Source: CANJDH01 sp964443245 (GTDB lineage Bacteria; Pseudomonadota; Gammaproteobacteria; Burkholderiales; JAEUOS01). Taken from it: a stretch of DNA of 42,423 nt. A program made the position numbers and the translations under genes. The stretch spans positions 1-42,423 of the forward strand of contig CAYUEG010000020.1 of the NCBI GenBank assembly GCA_964443245.1, read 5' to 3'. Shown here in pieces: positions 32,458-40,115 of the stretch. The first letter of the stretch is position 1. Each line of letters opens with the position of its first letter. A model generated the notes under the pieces. The model was not told where the DNA came from. It saw nothing but the letters and a program-made list of their open reading frames with translations, and did not search any database.

Positions 32458-33171
32458 ATGAACACGCTCCATACGGATGGACCGGTGTCAGGCGATTCCC
32501 ACCACGATTCTGCCGGTGACGGTGAACGCGACCTTCTGACCGGCATTGACAAGCAGGTGCGCAAGATCAGACCCTTGCGCAAGCCACCGTCCGCCAGGGG
32601 ACTCCTCGTGTGCGGGGTGGATGAGGCCGGACGCGGACCGTTGGCCGGGCCCGTATATGCCGCGGCAGTCGTGCTGAACCCCAAGAAGCACATTCGTGGG
32701 CTGGATGATTCGAAGAAGATCAGCGAAAAGGAGCGCGAGCGGCTCGCGGTTCGCATTCAGACTGATGCGCTGGCGTTCGGGATTGCCTCTGCTTCTGCAG
32801 ACGAGATCGACCGCATGAACGTGCTTAATGCTACTTTGCTGGCAATGCGCCGTGCGGTCGAGAAACTGCTGATCACGCCGGATGAGGTCTGGGTGGATGG
32901 TACTCACATTCCGCTCGTGCCATATGTCGCGCGCGCCATCATCAAGGGCGACGCGCAGGTCGCTGCAATCTCTGCGGCATCCATCCTGGCAAAAACGGCG
33001 CGCGATCGGGAAATGATTCTGTTGGCAGCGCAGTTTCCGGACTACGGTTTCGAACAACACAAGGGCTATGCGACGCAACTGCACTTGGCACGTATTCGCG
33101 AGCACGGTGCCTGCCCTGCTCACCGGCGTAGCTTTGCGCCCGTGAGGCACATTCTGGGTGAGCTGTTGTGA
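32458..33171 (+). CDS. rnhB: Ribonuclease HII with N-terminal extension
   Basis: RNase HII cuts RNA in RNA-DNA hybrids and at single ribonucleotides. The 237-residue protein has VCGVDEAGRGPLAGPVYAAA (catalytic Asp and Glu), GLDDSKKISEKERE, EVWVDGTHIP and SILAKTARDREM. About 50 residues precede the catalytic core; they are acidic then basic (DSHHDSAGDGERD and KQVRKIRPLRK), making it longer than most family members. The ATG at 32458 is nine bases after the lpxB stop region. Its stop overlaps the following kinase's GTG start. Confidence 0.94.
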   Translation: MNTLHTDGPVSGDSHHDSAGDGERDLLTGIDKQVRKIRPLRKPPSARGLLVCGVDEAGRGPLAGPVYAAAVVLNPKKHIRGLDDSKKISEKERERLAVRIQTDALAFGIASASADEIDRMNVLNATLLAMRRAVEKLLITPDEVWVDGTHIPLVPYVARAIIKGDAQVAAISAASILAKTARDREMILLAAQFPDYGFEQHKGYATQLHLARIREHGACPAHRRSFAPVRHILGELL

Positions 33172-34808
33172 ACGAGTTTTTTGCTGCGGCCAGTACCGAT
33201 CCTCGTGTGCGCCGCATGCAGCGTTATTTCGCCGCGGCCCTGACTTCGTTCATGGCCATTCTGATGTTCGGGCTCTGTTTTGGTGCCGGCTTCATTGATT
33301 TGAACGTGTTCCTGACTGCGACTGTTGTTGCGGCGGGACTGCTTGGCCTGTTCTTTCCTGTGTTCTATTTTGGCTGGAACCTCCGGTTTGCCGACCCGAG
33401 CCTGTTTGTGCCGCAATCCATGTGCGGCATTGTGGTCATCAGTTATGTGCTGGTACATGCCGGGCCGGTACGGCCGGCACTGTCATTGCTGTTTTTCGCG
33501 GCGCTCACGTTTGCGGCTTTTCGCTTCAATTGGCGTGGGTTTGTTGTGCTCGCAGCGTTCACTCTTCTGTGCTATGCCATGGTGATCTGGATGGCATGGC
33601 AGATCGATCCGCGCAACATGAATCTGCGTGCCGAGATCCTCTACTGGTTTTTCATGGCCATGCTGATGCCCTGGCTCGGGGCCATGGCATCTTATCTGGG
33701 GCAGCAGCGGCAACGTTACCAGGCTGGCGCTGCGCTCTATCGCACGGTTTGGAGTACCTCGGTGGACGCTGTGCTGGTCTTCGACGACAAGTACCAGATT
33801 CGCATGGCCAATCCGGCAGCCTCACGCTTGTTTGGCCATGATGAGAAGAGGCTGATCGGGATGGCTCTGATCGAACTGTTTCCCGAGCGCGTTCGTGCGG
33901 CGTTGGTGGATGACATTGCCGGTCATGTGAAGGGCGACAAAAGCGGACGTGATCTGGCGAAGTTCGAGGAAATCACCATCACGGCGGATGGACGTGAGGT
34001 CGTAGTGGAAGCGGCATTGGCAGAGCTGGGTGGAGTCGGCGGCCGCCAAGGTCTGTTTGCCAATGACGGACGGCGATTTGCCTTGTTTGCCCATGACATT
34101 TCGCAACGCCATGCGCTGGAGAGCATCAAGGACAACTTCATGGCGACCATGAGCCATGAATTGCGCACCCCCCTGATGGCAGTCATGGGGGCGGTGGAAG
34201 CCCTCCAGACGGACGAGAGGCCCCATCTGCCTGTTACTGCCCGCAGTCTGCTCGATATGGCGGCGGGTGGTGTCGAGCGCCTGCGCGGCTTGATTGAAAC
34301 CATGCTCAACCTGCAAAAGCTGGATACGGGGGGCATCGAGTTTGACCCCGCGCCAATGTCCGGCGCGGCAATGCTTCGTCAGGCGGTCGACTCCGAGCGT
34401 CCGATGGCAACAAGCCAGGGCAAGTTTCTTGCGCTGACCCGGCTCGATGACGCCGTCACTGTCCGTGCTGATCGTCGCTGGATTCACGAAGTGCTTGTCA
34501 ATTTGATTGATAACGCTCTCAAGTTTTCTCCCGCAGGTGCGACGGTCATTGCCGGAATGGAGCCATTGGGGAATGTGGTCCGATTCACGGTGGTCGATTC
34601 GGGCCCGGGTGTGCCGGCGGAATTCTCGACCCGCATATTTACGCGCTTCGAGCGGGCAGATCACTCGAATACGGCACCGACTGGAGGTGCCGGTTTGGGC
34701 CTGTCGGTCTGCAAGGCAGTGGTGGAGGGCTGCGGCGGCAGGATCGATTTTTTCAACAACCCGAAGAAGGGCGCCACCTTCTGGTTCGAGTTGCCGCGGG
34801 TGGGCTGA
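33168..34808 (+). CDS. Membrane PAS-domain sensor histidine kinase (orphan)
   Basis: This 546-residue inner-membrane sensor kinase begins with about six transmembrane segments (residues 21-175). A PAS domain follows (about 190-310, with YRTVWSTSVDAVLVFDD and RMANPAASRLFG). The HisKA box is MSHELRTPL with phospho-acceptor His330. The ATPase domain has N-box NLIDNALKF (Asn445, Asn449), G1 DSGPG (477-481), F-box FTRFER and G2 GGAGLGL. The signal is unknown. No response regulator lies nearby, so it is an orphan in this window. Its GTG start overlaps the rnhB stop (GTGA). Confidence 0.92.
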   Translation: MNEFFAAASTDPRVRRMQRYFAAALTSFMAILMFGLCFGAGFIDLNVFLTATVVAAGLLGLFFPVFYFGWNLRFADPSLFVPQSMCGIVVISYVLVHAGPVRPALSLLFFAALTFAAFRFNWRGFVVLAAFTLLCYAMVIWMAWQIDPRNMNLRAEILYWFFMAMLMPWLGAMASYLGQQRQRYQAGAALYRTVWSTSVDAVLVFDDKYQIRMANPAASRLFGHDEKRLIGMALIELFPERVRAALVDDIAGHVKGDKSGRDLAKFEEITITADGREVVVEAALAELGGVGGRQGLFANDGRRFALFAHDISQRHALESIKDNFMATMSHELRTPLMAVMGAVEALQTDERPHLPVTARSLLDMAAGGVERLRGLIETMLNLQKLDTGGIEFDPAPMSGAAMLRQAVDSERPMATSQGKFLALTRLDDAVTVRADRRWIHEVLVNLIDNALKFSPAGATVIAGMEPLGNVVRFTVVDSGPGVPAEFSTRIFTRFERADHSNTAPTGGAGLGLSVCKAVVEGCGGRIDFFNNPKKGATFWFELPRVG

Positions 34809-34845
34809 TCGCCATCTCGTGCTCCTGCGGGCCGCATCGAATAAA

Positions 34846-35637
34846 ATGCTGTTGGTGAGCACGTATTTCAAGCTTTTGCTGTCCTGTTCCCTCCTGTGCC
34901 TTGCCGCCGCTCCGGCGCACGCCGATTTGTATGGCTATGTGGATGACCAGGGGCAGGTCCATCTGGCCAACGAGAAGCTCGATGAGCGCTATCAGTTGTT
35001 CGTCAAGGGAGAGCACCGGCGCGAATTCCAGCTCTCGAGTGAACTCAAATACCTGCCGCTGACCAACAGTCTGCAAGACCACATCATCTACAAACGCATC
35101 CAGAAGACCCCCAATGTGCGCAAATTCGAGCCACTGGTGCTCGAGTACGCCCAAAAGCACGGCCTTGAGGTTGCTTTGGTCAAGGCTGTCATTGCTGTCG
35201 AGTCAGCATACGATCCGCAGGCTGTCAGCCCGAAAGGTGCGGTTGGCCTGATGCAGCTGATTCCTGGTACGGCTGCACGGTACGGCGTTACCAAGAGTAT
35301 GGAGCCCAAGGACAACATTCGCGGTGGCACCCGTTACCTGCGCGATCTTCTTGATATGTTCAACGGCAACTTGCAACTGGCGTTGGCTGGCTATAACGCC
35401 GGCGAAGGTGCTGTCATCAGGTACAAGAACACCATTCCGCCATTCCCGGAAACCCAGAGTTATGTCAAGCTGGTGTTGCAGTTTCAGGAATATTTTGGCG
35501 GTGGCAAGAAAGCAGTGAAGACGGAGGATGGCCGTATCCGCGTGACACTGCCTGGTCGGCGCAACATGCCGCTTTCAAGTGAAGGTCGCGCGGCAGAATT
35601 GGTTCGTCCGCCTGCTGCGGCAGCGTTGCCCCAATGA
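34846..35637 (+). CDS. Lytic transglycosylase with N-terminal DUF4124-like segment
   Basis: This 263-residue exported protein has a signal peptide (LLLSCSLLCLAAAPAHA) and a short DUF4124-like beta hairpin (DLYGYVDDQGQVHLANEKLD). The family-1 soluble lytic transglycosylase domain contains AVIAVESAYDPQAVSPKGAV (catalytic Glu), GLMQLIPGTAARYGV and LALAGYNAGEGAV. It would cleave peptidoglycan glycan strands in the periplasm, giving 1,6-anhydroMurNAc. The ATG at 34846 is chosen because the frame upstream overlaps the kinase. Its stop overlaps the parC start (ATGA). Confidence 0.92.
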   Translation: MLLVSTYFKLLLSCSLLCLAAAPAHADLYGYVDDQGQVHLANEKLDERYQLFVKGEHRREFQLSSELKYLPLTNSLQDHIIYKRIQKTPNVRKFEPLVLEYAQKHGLEVALVKAVIAVESAYDPQAVSPKGAVGLMQLIPGTAARYGVTKSMEPKDNIRGGTRYLRDLLDMFNGNLQLALAGYNAGEGAVIRYKNTIPPFPETQSYVKLVLQFQEYFGGGKKAVKTEDGRIRVTLPGRRNMPLSSEGRAAELVRPPAAAALPQ

Positions 35638-38210
35638 GCAAGCCTCGCCTCAAATACAAACCTCATCCGGCAACTTTTGCCGCTGGTGCCACCCCGGTGG
35701 TGCAAGAAGATCTTTTCGCAGTGAAAGCCAATATCGTGCAAGACGCAATGGATTCCGATTCTGCCGCGCTCGAGAGCGCTGTTTCCCTGACCGATACATC
35801 GACGAAAACCCTTGGTGGGAGCGATTCTCAAGGGAATTCCGCATTCGTGCCGGAAGCTGGTGTCCTCGCTGCATCGGGTACCGCAGGAGGTGGAGCTTCC
35901 GAGCCGCCTGGCGGTGGAGGGCCCCTGCCGCCGATCCCCGGCGATGCGGATTTCCTTCCGCTGGCGCTCTACGCGGAACGTGCCTACCTGGATTACGCCG
36001 TTTCGGTTGTAAAAGGCAGGGCTCTGCCTGAGGTCAGCGACGGGCAGAAGCCGGTGCAGAGGCGCATCCTGCACGCGATGAACGAGATGGGGCTGGGTAA
36101 TAACGCCAAGCCCGTCAAGTCGGCTCGCGTGGTGGGTGACGTGCTTGGCAAGTACCATCCGCATGGCGATCAGTCCGCCTATGACGCTCTGGTACGGATG
36201 GCGCAGGATTTCTCCTTGCGCTACCCGCTGATTGATGGGCAAGGAAATTTTGGCTCGCGCGATGGTGACAATGCTGCTGCCTATCGCTATACCGAAGCGC
36301 GCCTTACCGCCATAGCACGTCTGCTGCTCGATGAGATCGATATGGGTACCGTCGACTTCGTTCCCAACTATGACGGCGTGTTCACCGAGCCGAAGGAACT
36401 GCCGGCGCGGCTGCCCATGGTGCTGCTCAATGGCGCATCCGGCATCGCGGTCGGGATGGCAACCGAGATTCCCTCGCACAACCTGCGCGAGGTTGCCAAG
36501 GCCGCCATCGCTGTATTGCGCAAACCGAAGATCACAACAGCGGAATTGCTCGAGCTGATGCCGGGGCCGGATTTCCCGGGGGGCGGGCAGCTGATTTCCT
36601 CCCCGACCGAGATTCGTGATGCCTACGACAGCGGGCGCGGTTCGCTGAAGGTGCGCGCGCGCTGGCAGATTGAGGACTTGGCGCGCGGGCAGTGGCAAGC
36701 GGTGGTGACCGAGCTGCCACCTGGAACGTCGACGCAGAAGGTGCTGGAGGAGATTGAAGAGCTCACCAACCCCAAAGTACGCCCCGGCAAGAAGTCGCTC
36801 ACGCCGGAACAACAGAACCTGAAGGCCTTGCTGCTTTCCTCGCTTGATGCCGTGCGCGATGAGTCGGGTAAGGACGCTGCGGTGCGCCTCGTATTTGAAC
36901 CAAAGACGGCGAAGATCGACCAGCAGGAATTCATGACCAAGTTGCTGGCGCACACCAGCATGGAGTCTTCTGCGTCGATCAACATGGTGATGATCGGGCT
37001 GGACGGACGCCCACGTCAGAAGGCGCTCAAGGACATTCTGGTCGAATGGGGTGATTTCCGCCTGGCAACGGTGAGGCGTCGTACCGCGTTCCGACTCGGC
37101 AAGGTCGATGATCGTATCCATATCCTGGAAGGACGGATGATCGTCTTTCTCAACATCGACAAGGTCATCAGGATCATCCGTGAATCGGACGAGCCGAAAC
37201 CTGCGTTGATCAAGGCATTCAGGCTGTCGGACCGTCAAGCCGAGGATATCCTGGAGATTCGCCTGCGGCAGTTGGCGCGGCTGGAGGGGATCAAGATCGA
37301 GCAGGAACTCAAGGACCTGCAGGCCGAGAAGAAAGAGCTGGAGCATCTTCTGGCTGACGAGGCGGCGTTGAAGAAGCAGGTGATCAGGGAAATCGAGGCT
37401 GATGCCAAGACCTATGGTGACGAGCGGCGGACGCTGATTGAAGAAGCCGGCAAATCGGTGGTCACCCAAACCGTGGTGGACGAACCGGTGACGGTGATCT
37501 TTTCCGAGAAGGGGTGGGTGCGGGCGCGCAATGGCCACGGGCACGATGCGAGCCTGTTTACCTTCAAGGAAGGTGATGCGCTCTACGGTGCCTTCGAGTG
37601 TCGCTCGGTGGATCACGCCATCCTGATCGGTACCAATGGACGCGTGTATTCGGTTGCTGTCGGTTCCTTGCCCGGTGCCCGTGGTGACGGTGTGCCAGTG
37701 ACCACACTGATTGATCTGGAGGCCGGTACACGCATCCTTCACATGCTGGCGGGTCCGGCGGATCAGCAGCTGCTGGTGGCTGCCAGCAACGGCTACGGCT
37801 TTGTTTGCAAATTGGGAGACATGCTCTCGCGCACCAAAGGTGGCAAGTCGTTCATCAAGGTTGACGACAAGAGTGAACCGGTGCGTCCTGCTCTCGTCGC
37901 TGCCGATGGTCAACGCGTGGTGGCAATGGGTACCGGTCAACGGCTCCTGGCGTTCAACCTCGATGAGGTGAACGTACTTGCCGGAGGAGGACGCGGCGTG
38001 ATCCTGCAGGAACTTGACCTGAAGGAAAAGCTGTTGGCGGTCACCGTGATCGGATCTGCGGGCCTGCTGGTGGAAGGCGCGGGCCGCGGTGGCAAGGAAT
38101 TCAATCTTGCGCTGGATACCAAGGCGCTCAAGCCTTACGAGGGAAAACGCGCCCGCAAAGGGAAGCTCCTGGCAGAGAAAATCAAGGCGGCAGGGTTAAG
38201 GCCGCTGTAG
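35634..38210 (+). CDS. parC: DNA topoisomerase IV subunit A with N-terminal extension
   Basis: ParC with ParE decatenates daughter chromosomes. The 858-residue protein has the winged-helix core from about residue 107 (LALYAERAYLDYAVSVVKGR), GKYHPHGDQSAYDALVRMAQ, and the catalytic tyrosine Tyr219 in AAYRYTEARL. A coiled-coil tower (about 550-610) and a C-terminal beta-propeller end the protein. The propeller lacks a GyrA box, supporting ParC over GyrA. The first 105 residues are an unusual Ser/Ala/Gly/Pro-rich extension ending in GGGASEPPGGGGPLPPIPGD. The ATG overlaps the transglycosylase stop. Inside the quinolone-determining region position 180 is Gln. parE is not in the window. Confidence 0.94.
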   Translation: MSKPRLKYKPHPATFAAGATPVVQEDLFAVKANIVQDAMDSDSAALESAVSLTDTSTKTLGGSDSQGNSAFVPEAGVLAASGTAGGGASEPPGGGGPLPPIPGDADFLPLALYAERAYLDYAVSVVKGRALPEVSDGQKPVQRRILHAMNEMGLGNNAKPVKSARVVGDVLGKYHPHGDQSAYDALVRMAQDFSLRYPLIDGQGNFGSRDGDNAAAYRYTEARLTAIARLLLDEIDMGTVDFVPNYDGVFTEPKELPARLPMVLLNGASGIAVGMATEIPSHNLREVAKAAIAVLRKPKITTAELLELMPGPDFPGGGQLISSPTEIRDAYDSGRGSLKVRARWQIEDLARGQWQAVVTELPPGTSTQKVLEEIEELTNPKVRPGKKSLTPEQQNLKALLLSSLDAVRDESGKDAAVRLVFEPKTAKIDQQEFMTKLLAHTSMESSASINMVMIGLDGRPRQKALKDILVEWGDFRLATVRRRTAFRLGKVDDRIHILEGRMIVFLNIDKVIRIIRESDEPKPALIKAFRLSDRQAEDILEIRLRQLARLEGIKIEQELKDLQAEKKELEHLLADEAALKKQVIREIEADAKTYGDERRTLIEEAGKSVVTQTVVDEPVTVIFSEKGWVRARNGHGHDASLFTFKEGDALYGAFECRSVDHAILIGTNGRVYSVAVGSLPGARGDGVPVTTLIDLEAGTRILHMLAGPADQQLLVAASNGYGFVCKLGDMLSRTKGGKSFIKVDDKSEPVRPALVAADGQRVVAMGTGQRLLAFNLDEVNVLAGGGRGVILQELDLKEKLLAVTVIGSAGLLVEGAGRGGKEFNLALDTKALKPYEGKRARKGKLLAEKIKAAGLRPL

Positions 38211-38219
38211 CACCAACGC

Positions 38220-38268
38220 GGTCCATGGACCCGCGGCGCTGCTTGCGTGTCGCGGCGGCCCATGGACC
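38220..38268. repeat. Inverted repeat between convergent parC and carbonic anhydrase genes
   Basis: GGTCCATGG at 38220-38228 and CCATGGACC at 38260-38268 are perfect 9-bp inverted arms. The left arm is itself part of the 12-bp palindrome GGTCCATGGACC. The spacer is GC-rich. It lies in the 64-bp convergent gap and could be a bidirectional terminator, but there is no T-run. Confidence 0.4.
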
Positions 38269-38274
38269 TCTGCA

Positions 38275-39906
38275 TCATCGCCCTGCTTTCACGAGGCGAT
38301 CATTGCCTGGCTGGAGCGGCCGGGCGTTCATCGGGTACAGGGCGGCAAAGTGGCCGATCTGCTCGCGAGATATCTCCACCGGCGTCTTCATGACCAGCCA
38401 CTGGACACCTTCGGTACAAGGGGGTGTGGTGAGCGAGCCCATGAAGCTGTAAAACCCGGGATCGGCCGGCAAGAGCTGCCTGGCGTTGATCAGGATATCC
38501 AGCCGCTCGCGCGTGCTGTTGGCGGTGCCCGGCATCGCGTTCCATATCTGTTGCAGCATGGGCTGTTCCCTTCCGGCCGTGAGCAACACGGCGACCACGG
38601 CCAGGCGCCCCTGGGCACTTTTGTGCACCAGGTGCGCCACCATATCGAACACCCTTCCATTGATGCGTTCTTCCGAGGGGGTATGAAAGTGGAATTGAAC
38701 AAGCTCGTAGCGGGCCCCGCCGTGAAGGATGAAGCTCCCCGGTCGGACTTCTACCTGGATCGTATGGCCATTGTTGATTACCTTAAGTGGCGTATCTTCG
38801 TAGTGAAACTGAATCGGCTCGATCTCCGACACCACCGGATTACGAATATCGATGGGTGACTGGCGTGTTCCCGTTTTGCAGAGCGCGTAGTCTGACTTCA
38901 TGTCCCCCCAACGGTACGGTGCAAATTCGCCTTCGTAGCTCCAATGGGGTTGGTGTCCTTCATGGAGGCCGTGACCAGCACTCGCTGCCTTGATAGCATC
39001 GCCGGTGCCGATCGTCGATGGACCGCGTTGTTTCAGCACACGATTGACCACGTCCTGCCGGCCTTCCAGCGCGGCAGTTCTGGTCGTCACGTTCGGGCCC
39101 GGGGCATGTGCCACGGGCGTGGCGGACTGGTGGCCAGGTGCTGCAGGTTTGGCAACCAGATAGGGCGCCGCGGATTGAACTTTGGGTGGATTGGCTGCAG
39201 CGGTGCCTGCCTTCTCAGGCGGCCTTTCCGTCTCTTTGGTCAGCGCTGATGCGGCAGCATGCGCAGGATCGCGGTTCGATTCCAGACTCGCCTTGACGAA
39301 GCCCGTGCCGGCGGCTGTCTTCGGAGGGGCATCCATGTAACGGCCGGGGCTTTCCGGTTTCGTCTGTTCCCCGCCATTGCGGCGCGCTTCAGCGGGCGTG
39401 GTTGGGCCGGCGGGCGGCACCTTCGCTGCTACCTGTGGGGCAGGTTTCGCCGCTGACCGAGCCGCGAGGTTGGTGACCGGGTTGCAGATGCGTTTGAGCA
39501 CCCGATGCTCGGTGGAATCCGGGGTAACCGGGCGCGCTTCCCCCTTGCCCTTGATCATGGCGATCTCTGAGCCGTCATCGTTGAAGTAGGCGCGTGTCAA
39601 TACGCTGATCGATTGCTCTGCGCAGTCCACCCGAACCTGTTCTTTCATGCTGCGGTACGCGAAGTAGGCTCCAGACTGGGTGATCGTGCGCTGGCTGTAG
39701 TGGTGCTGTACCCATCCTGTTACGCCACCGTCGCGTCGCACAACCGATTCCAGGTCGATCTCGGTCTGGGCACGGCTGTTGCTATCCACCAGTTGCCACG
39801 CTGCGGCCAGAGCGGGCGCCGACAGAAGTTGCAGCGTGAGCAGCAGACCGAGGGTCGCTGGTGCGGGCGAAACTGAAAAAGAACAAGGGTTGCTGGCGCG
39901 GCGCAT
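38275..39906 (-). CDS. Exported alpha-carbonic anhydrase fused to an N-terminal adhesin-E-like domain
   Basis: This 543-residue protein has a signal peptide (ATLGLLLTLQLLSAPALAAA) and an N-terminal domain of about 110 residues (36-145) beginning AWQLVDSNSRAQTEIDLESV. That domain has two Cys and resembles surface-adhesin-E-type domains. A Pro/Ala/Lys-rich linker follows (about 146-310), then an alpha-carbonic anhydrase domain. The latter has HWSYEGEFAPYRWG, QSPIDI, zinc ligands His406, His408 (FHFHTPSEE) and His425 (HLVH), and SLTTPPCTEGVQW with Thr493. Cys343 and Cys497 are placed for the usual disulfide. It should hydrate CO2 in the periplasm or at the surface. The ATG at 39906 has a strong GGAGG site. 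Confidence 0.88.
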   Translation of the reverse strand: MRRASNPCSFSVSPAPATLGLLLTLQLLSAPALAAAWQLVDSNSRAQTEIDLESVVRRDGGVTGWVQHHYSQRTITQSGAYFAYRSMKEQVRVDCAEQSISVLTRAYFNDDGSEIAMIKGKGEARPVTPDSTEHRVLKRICNPVTNLAARSAAKPAPQVAAKVPPAGPTTPAEARRNGGEQTKPESPGRYMDAPPKTAAGTGFVKASLESNRDPAHAAASALTKETERPPEKAGTAAANPPKVQSAAPYLVAKPAAPGHQSATPVAHAPGPNVTTRTAALEGRQDVVNRVLKQRGPSTIGTGDAIKAASAGHGLHEGHQPHWSYEGEFAPYRWGDMKSDYALCKTGTRQSPIDIRNPVVSEIEPIQFHYEDTPLKVINNGHTIQVEVRPGSFILHGGARYELVQFHFHTPSEERINGRVFDMVAHLVHKSAQGRLAVVAVLLTAGREQPMLQQIWNAMPGTANSTRERLDILINARQLLPADPGFYSFMGSLTTPPCTEGVQWLVMKTPVEISREQIGHFAALYPMNARPLQPGNDRLVKAGR

Positions 39907-40115
39907 GAGAACCTCCTGGGAATAAATGCCTTGGCTGGTCAGTGCACCGGGCTTAACGGCCGCGGCCGCACAAACAGTAGGGCCTTTTTTGTCAATCGCC
40001 AGAATGCATGCGTGGTGGTATCACGTATGATTTTGGTTGACCTCGTGGCAAACCTTCAATAGCCTTGCCAATAACCTTGTTTTCATTCGATTGCCGCGTT
40101 TCTGACGGAGCCTGA
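39907..40115. other. Divergent intergenic region
   Basis: These 209 bases separate the carbonic anhydrase and exporter genes. On the minus strand a perfect -35 box TTGACA lies at 39990-39995, but no good -10 follows at 17 bp. A palindrome CGGCCGCGGCCG lies near 39957-39968. On the plus strand TTGACC at 40037-40042 has only poor -10 candidates. GGAG before 40116 is the permease ribosome site. I see no ORF or RNA gene here. Confidence 0.4.

Noticed and set aside
31279..32472. 397-residue open frame antisense to lpxB
   Set aside because: It has no recognisable domain and a composition typical of a shadow frame; lpxB has all family motifs.
33822..34871. 349-residue open frame antisense to the histidine kinase
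   Set aside because: Shadow frame; the kinase boxes on the plus strand are intact.
35484..37940. 818-residue open frame antisense to parC
   Set aside because: Its sequence is low-complexity His/Arg/Gln/Gly-rich with no family motifs. It is the complement of a GC-rich coding strand, and the parC frame explains the region fully.
39957..39989. GC palindrome followed by TTTTTT as a terminator
   Set aside because: The palindrome and T-run are separated by about 15 bases and no gene ends upstream on that strand.
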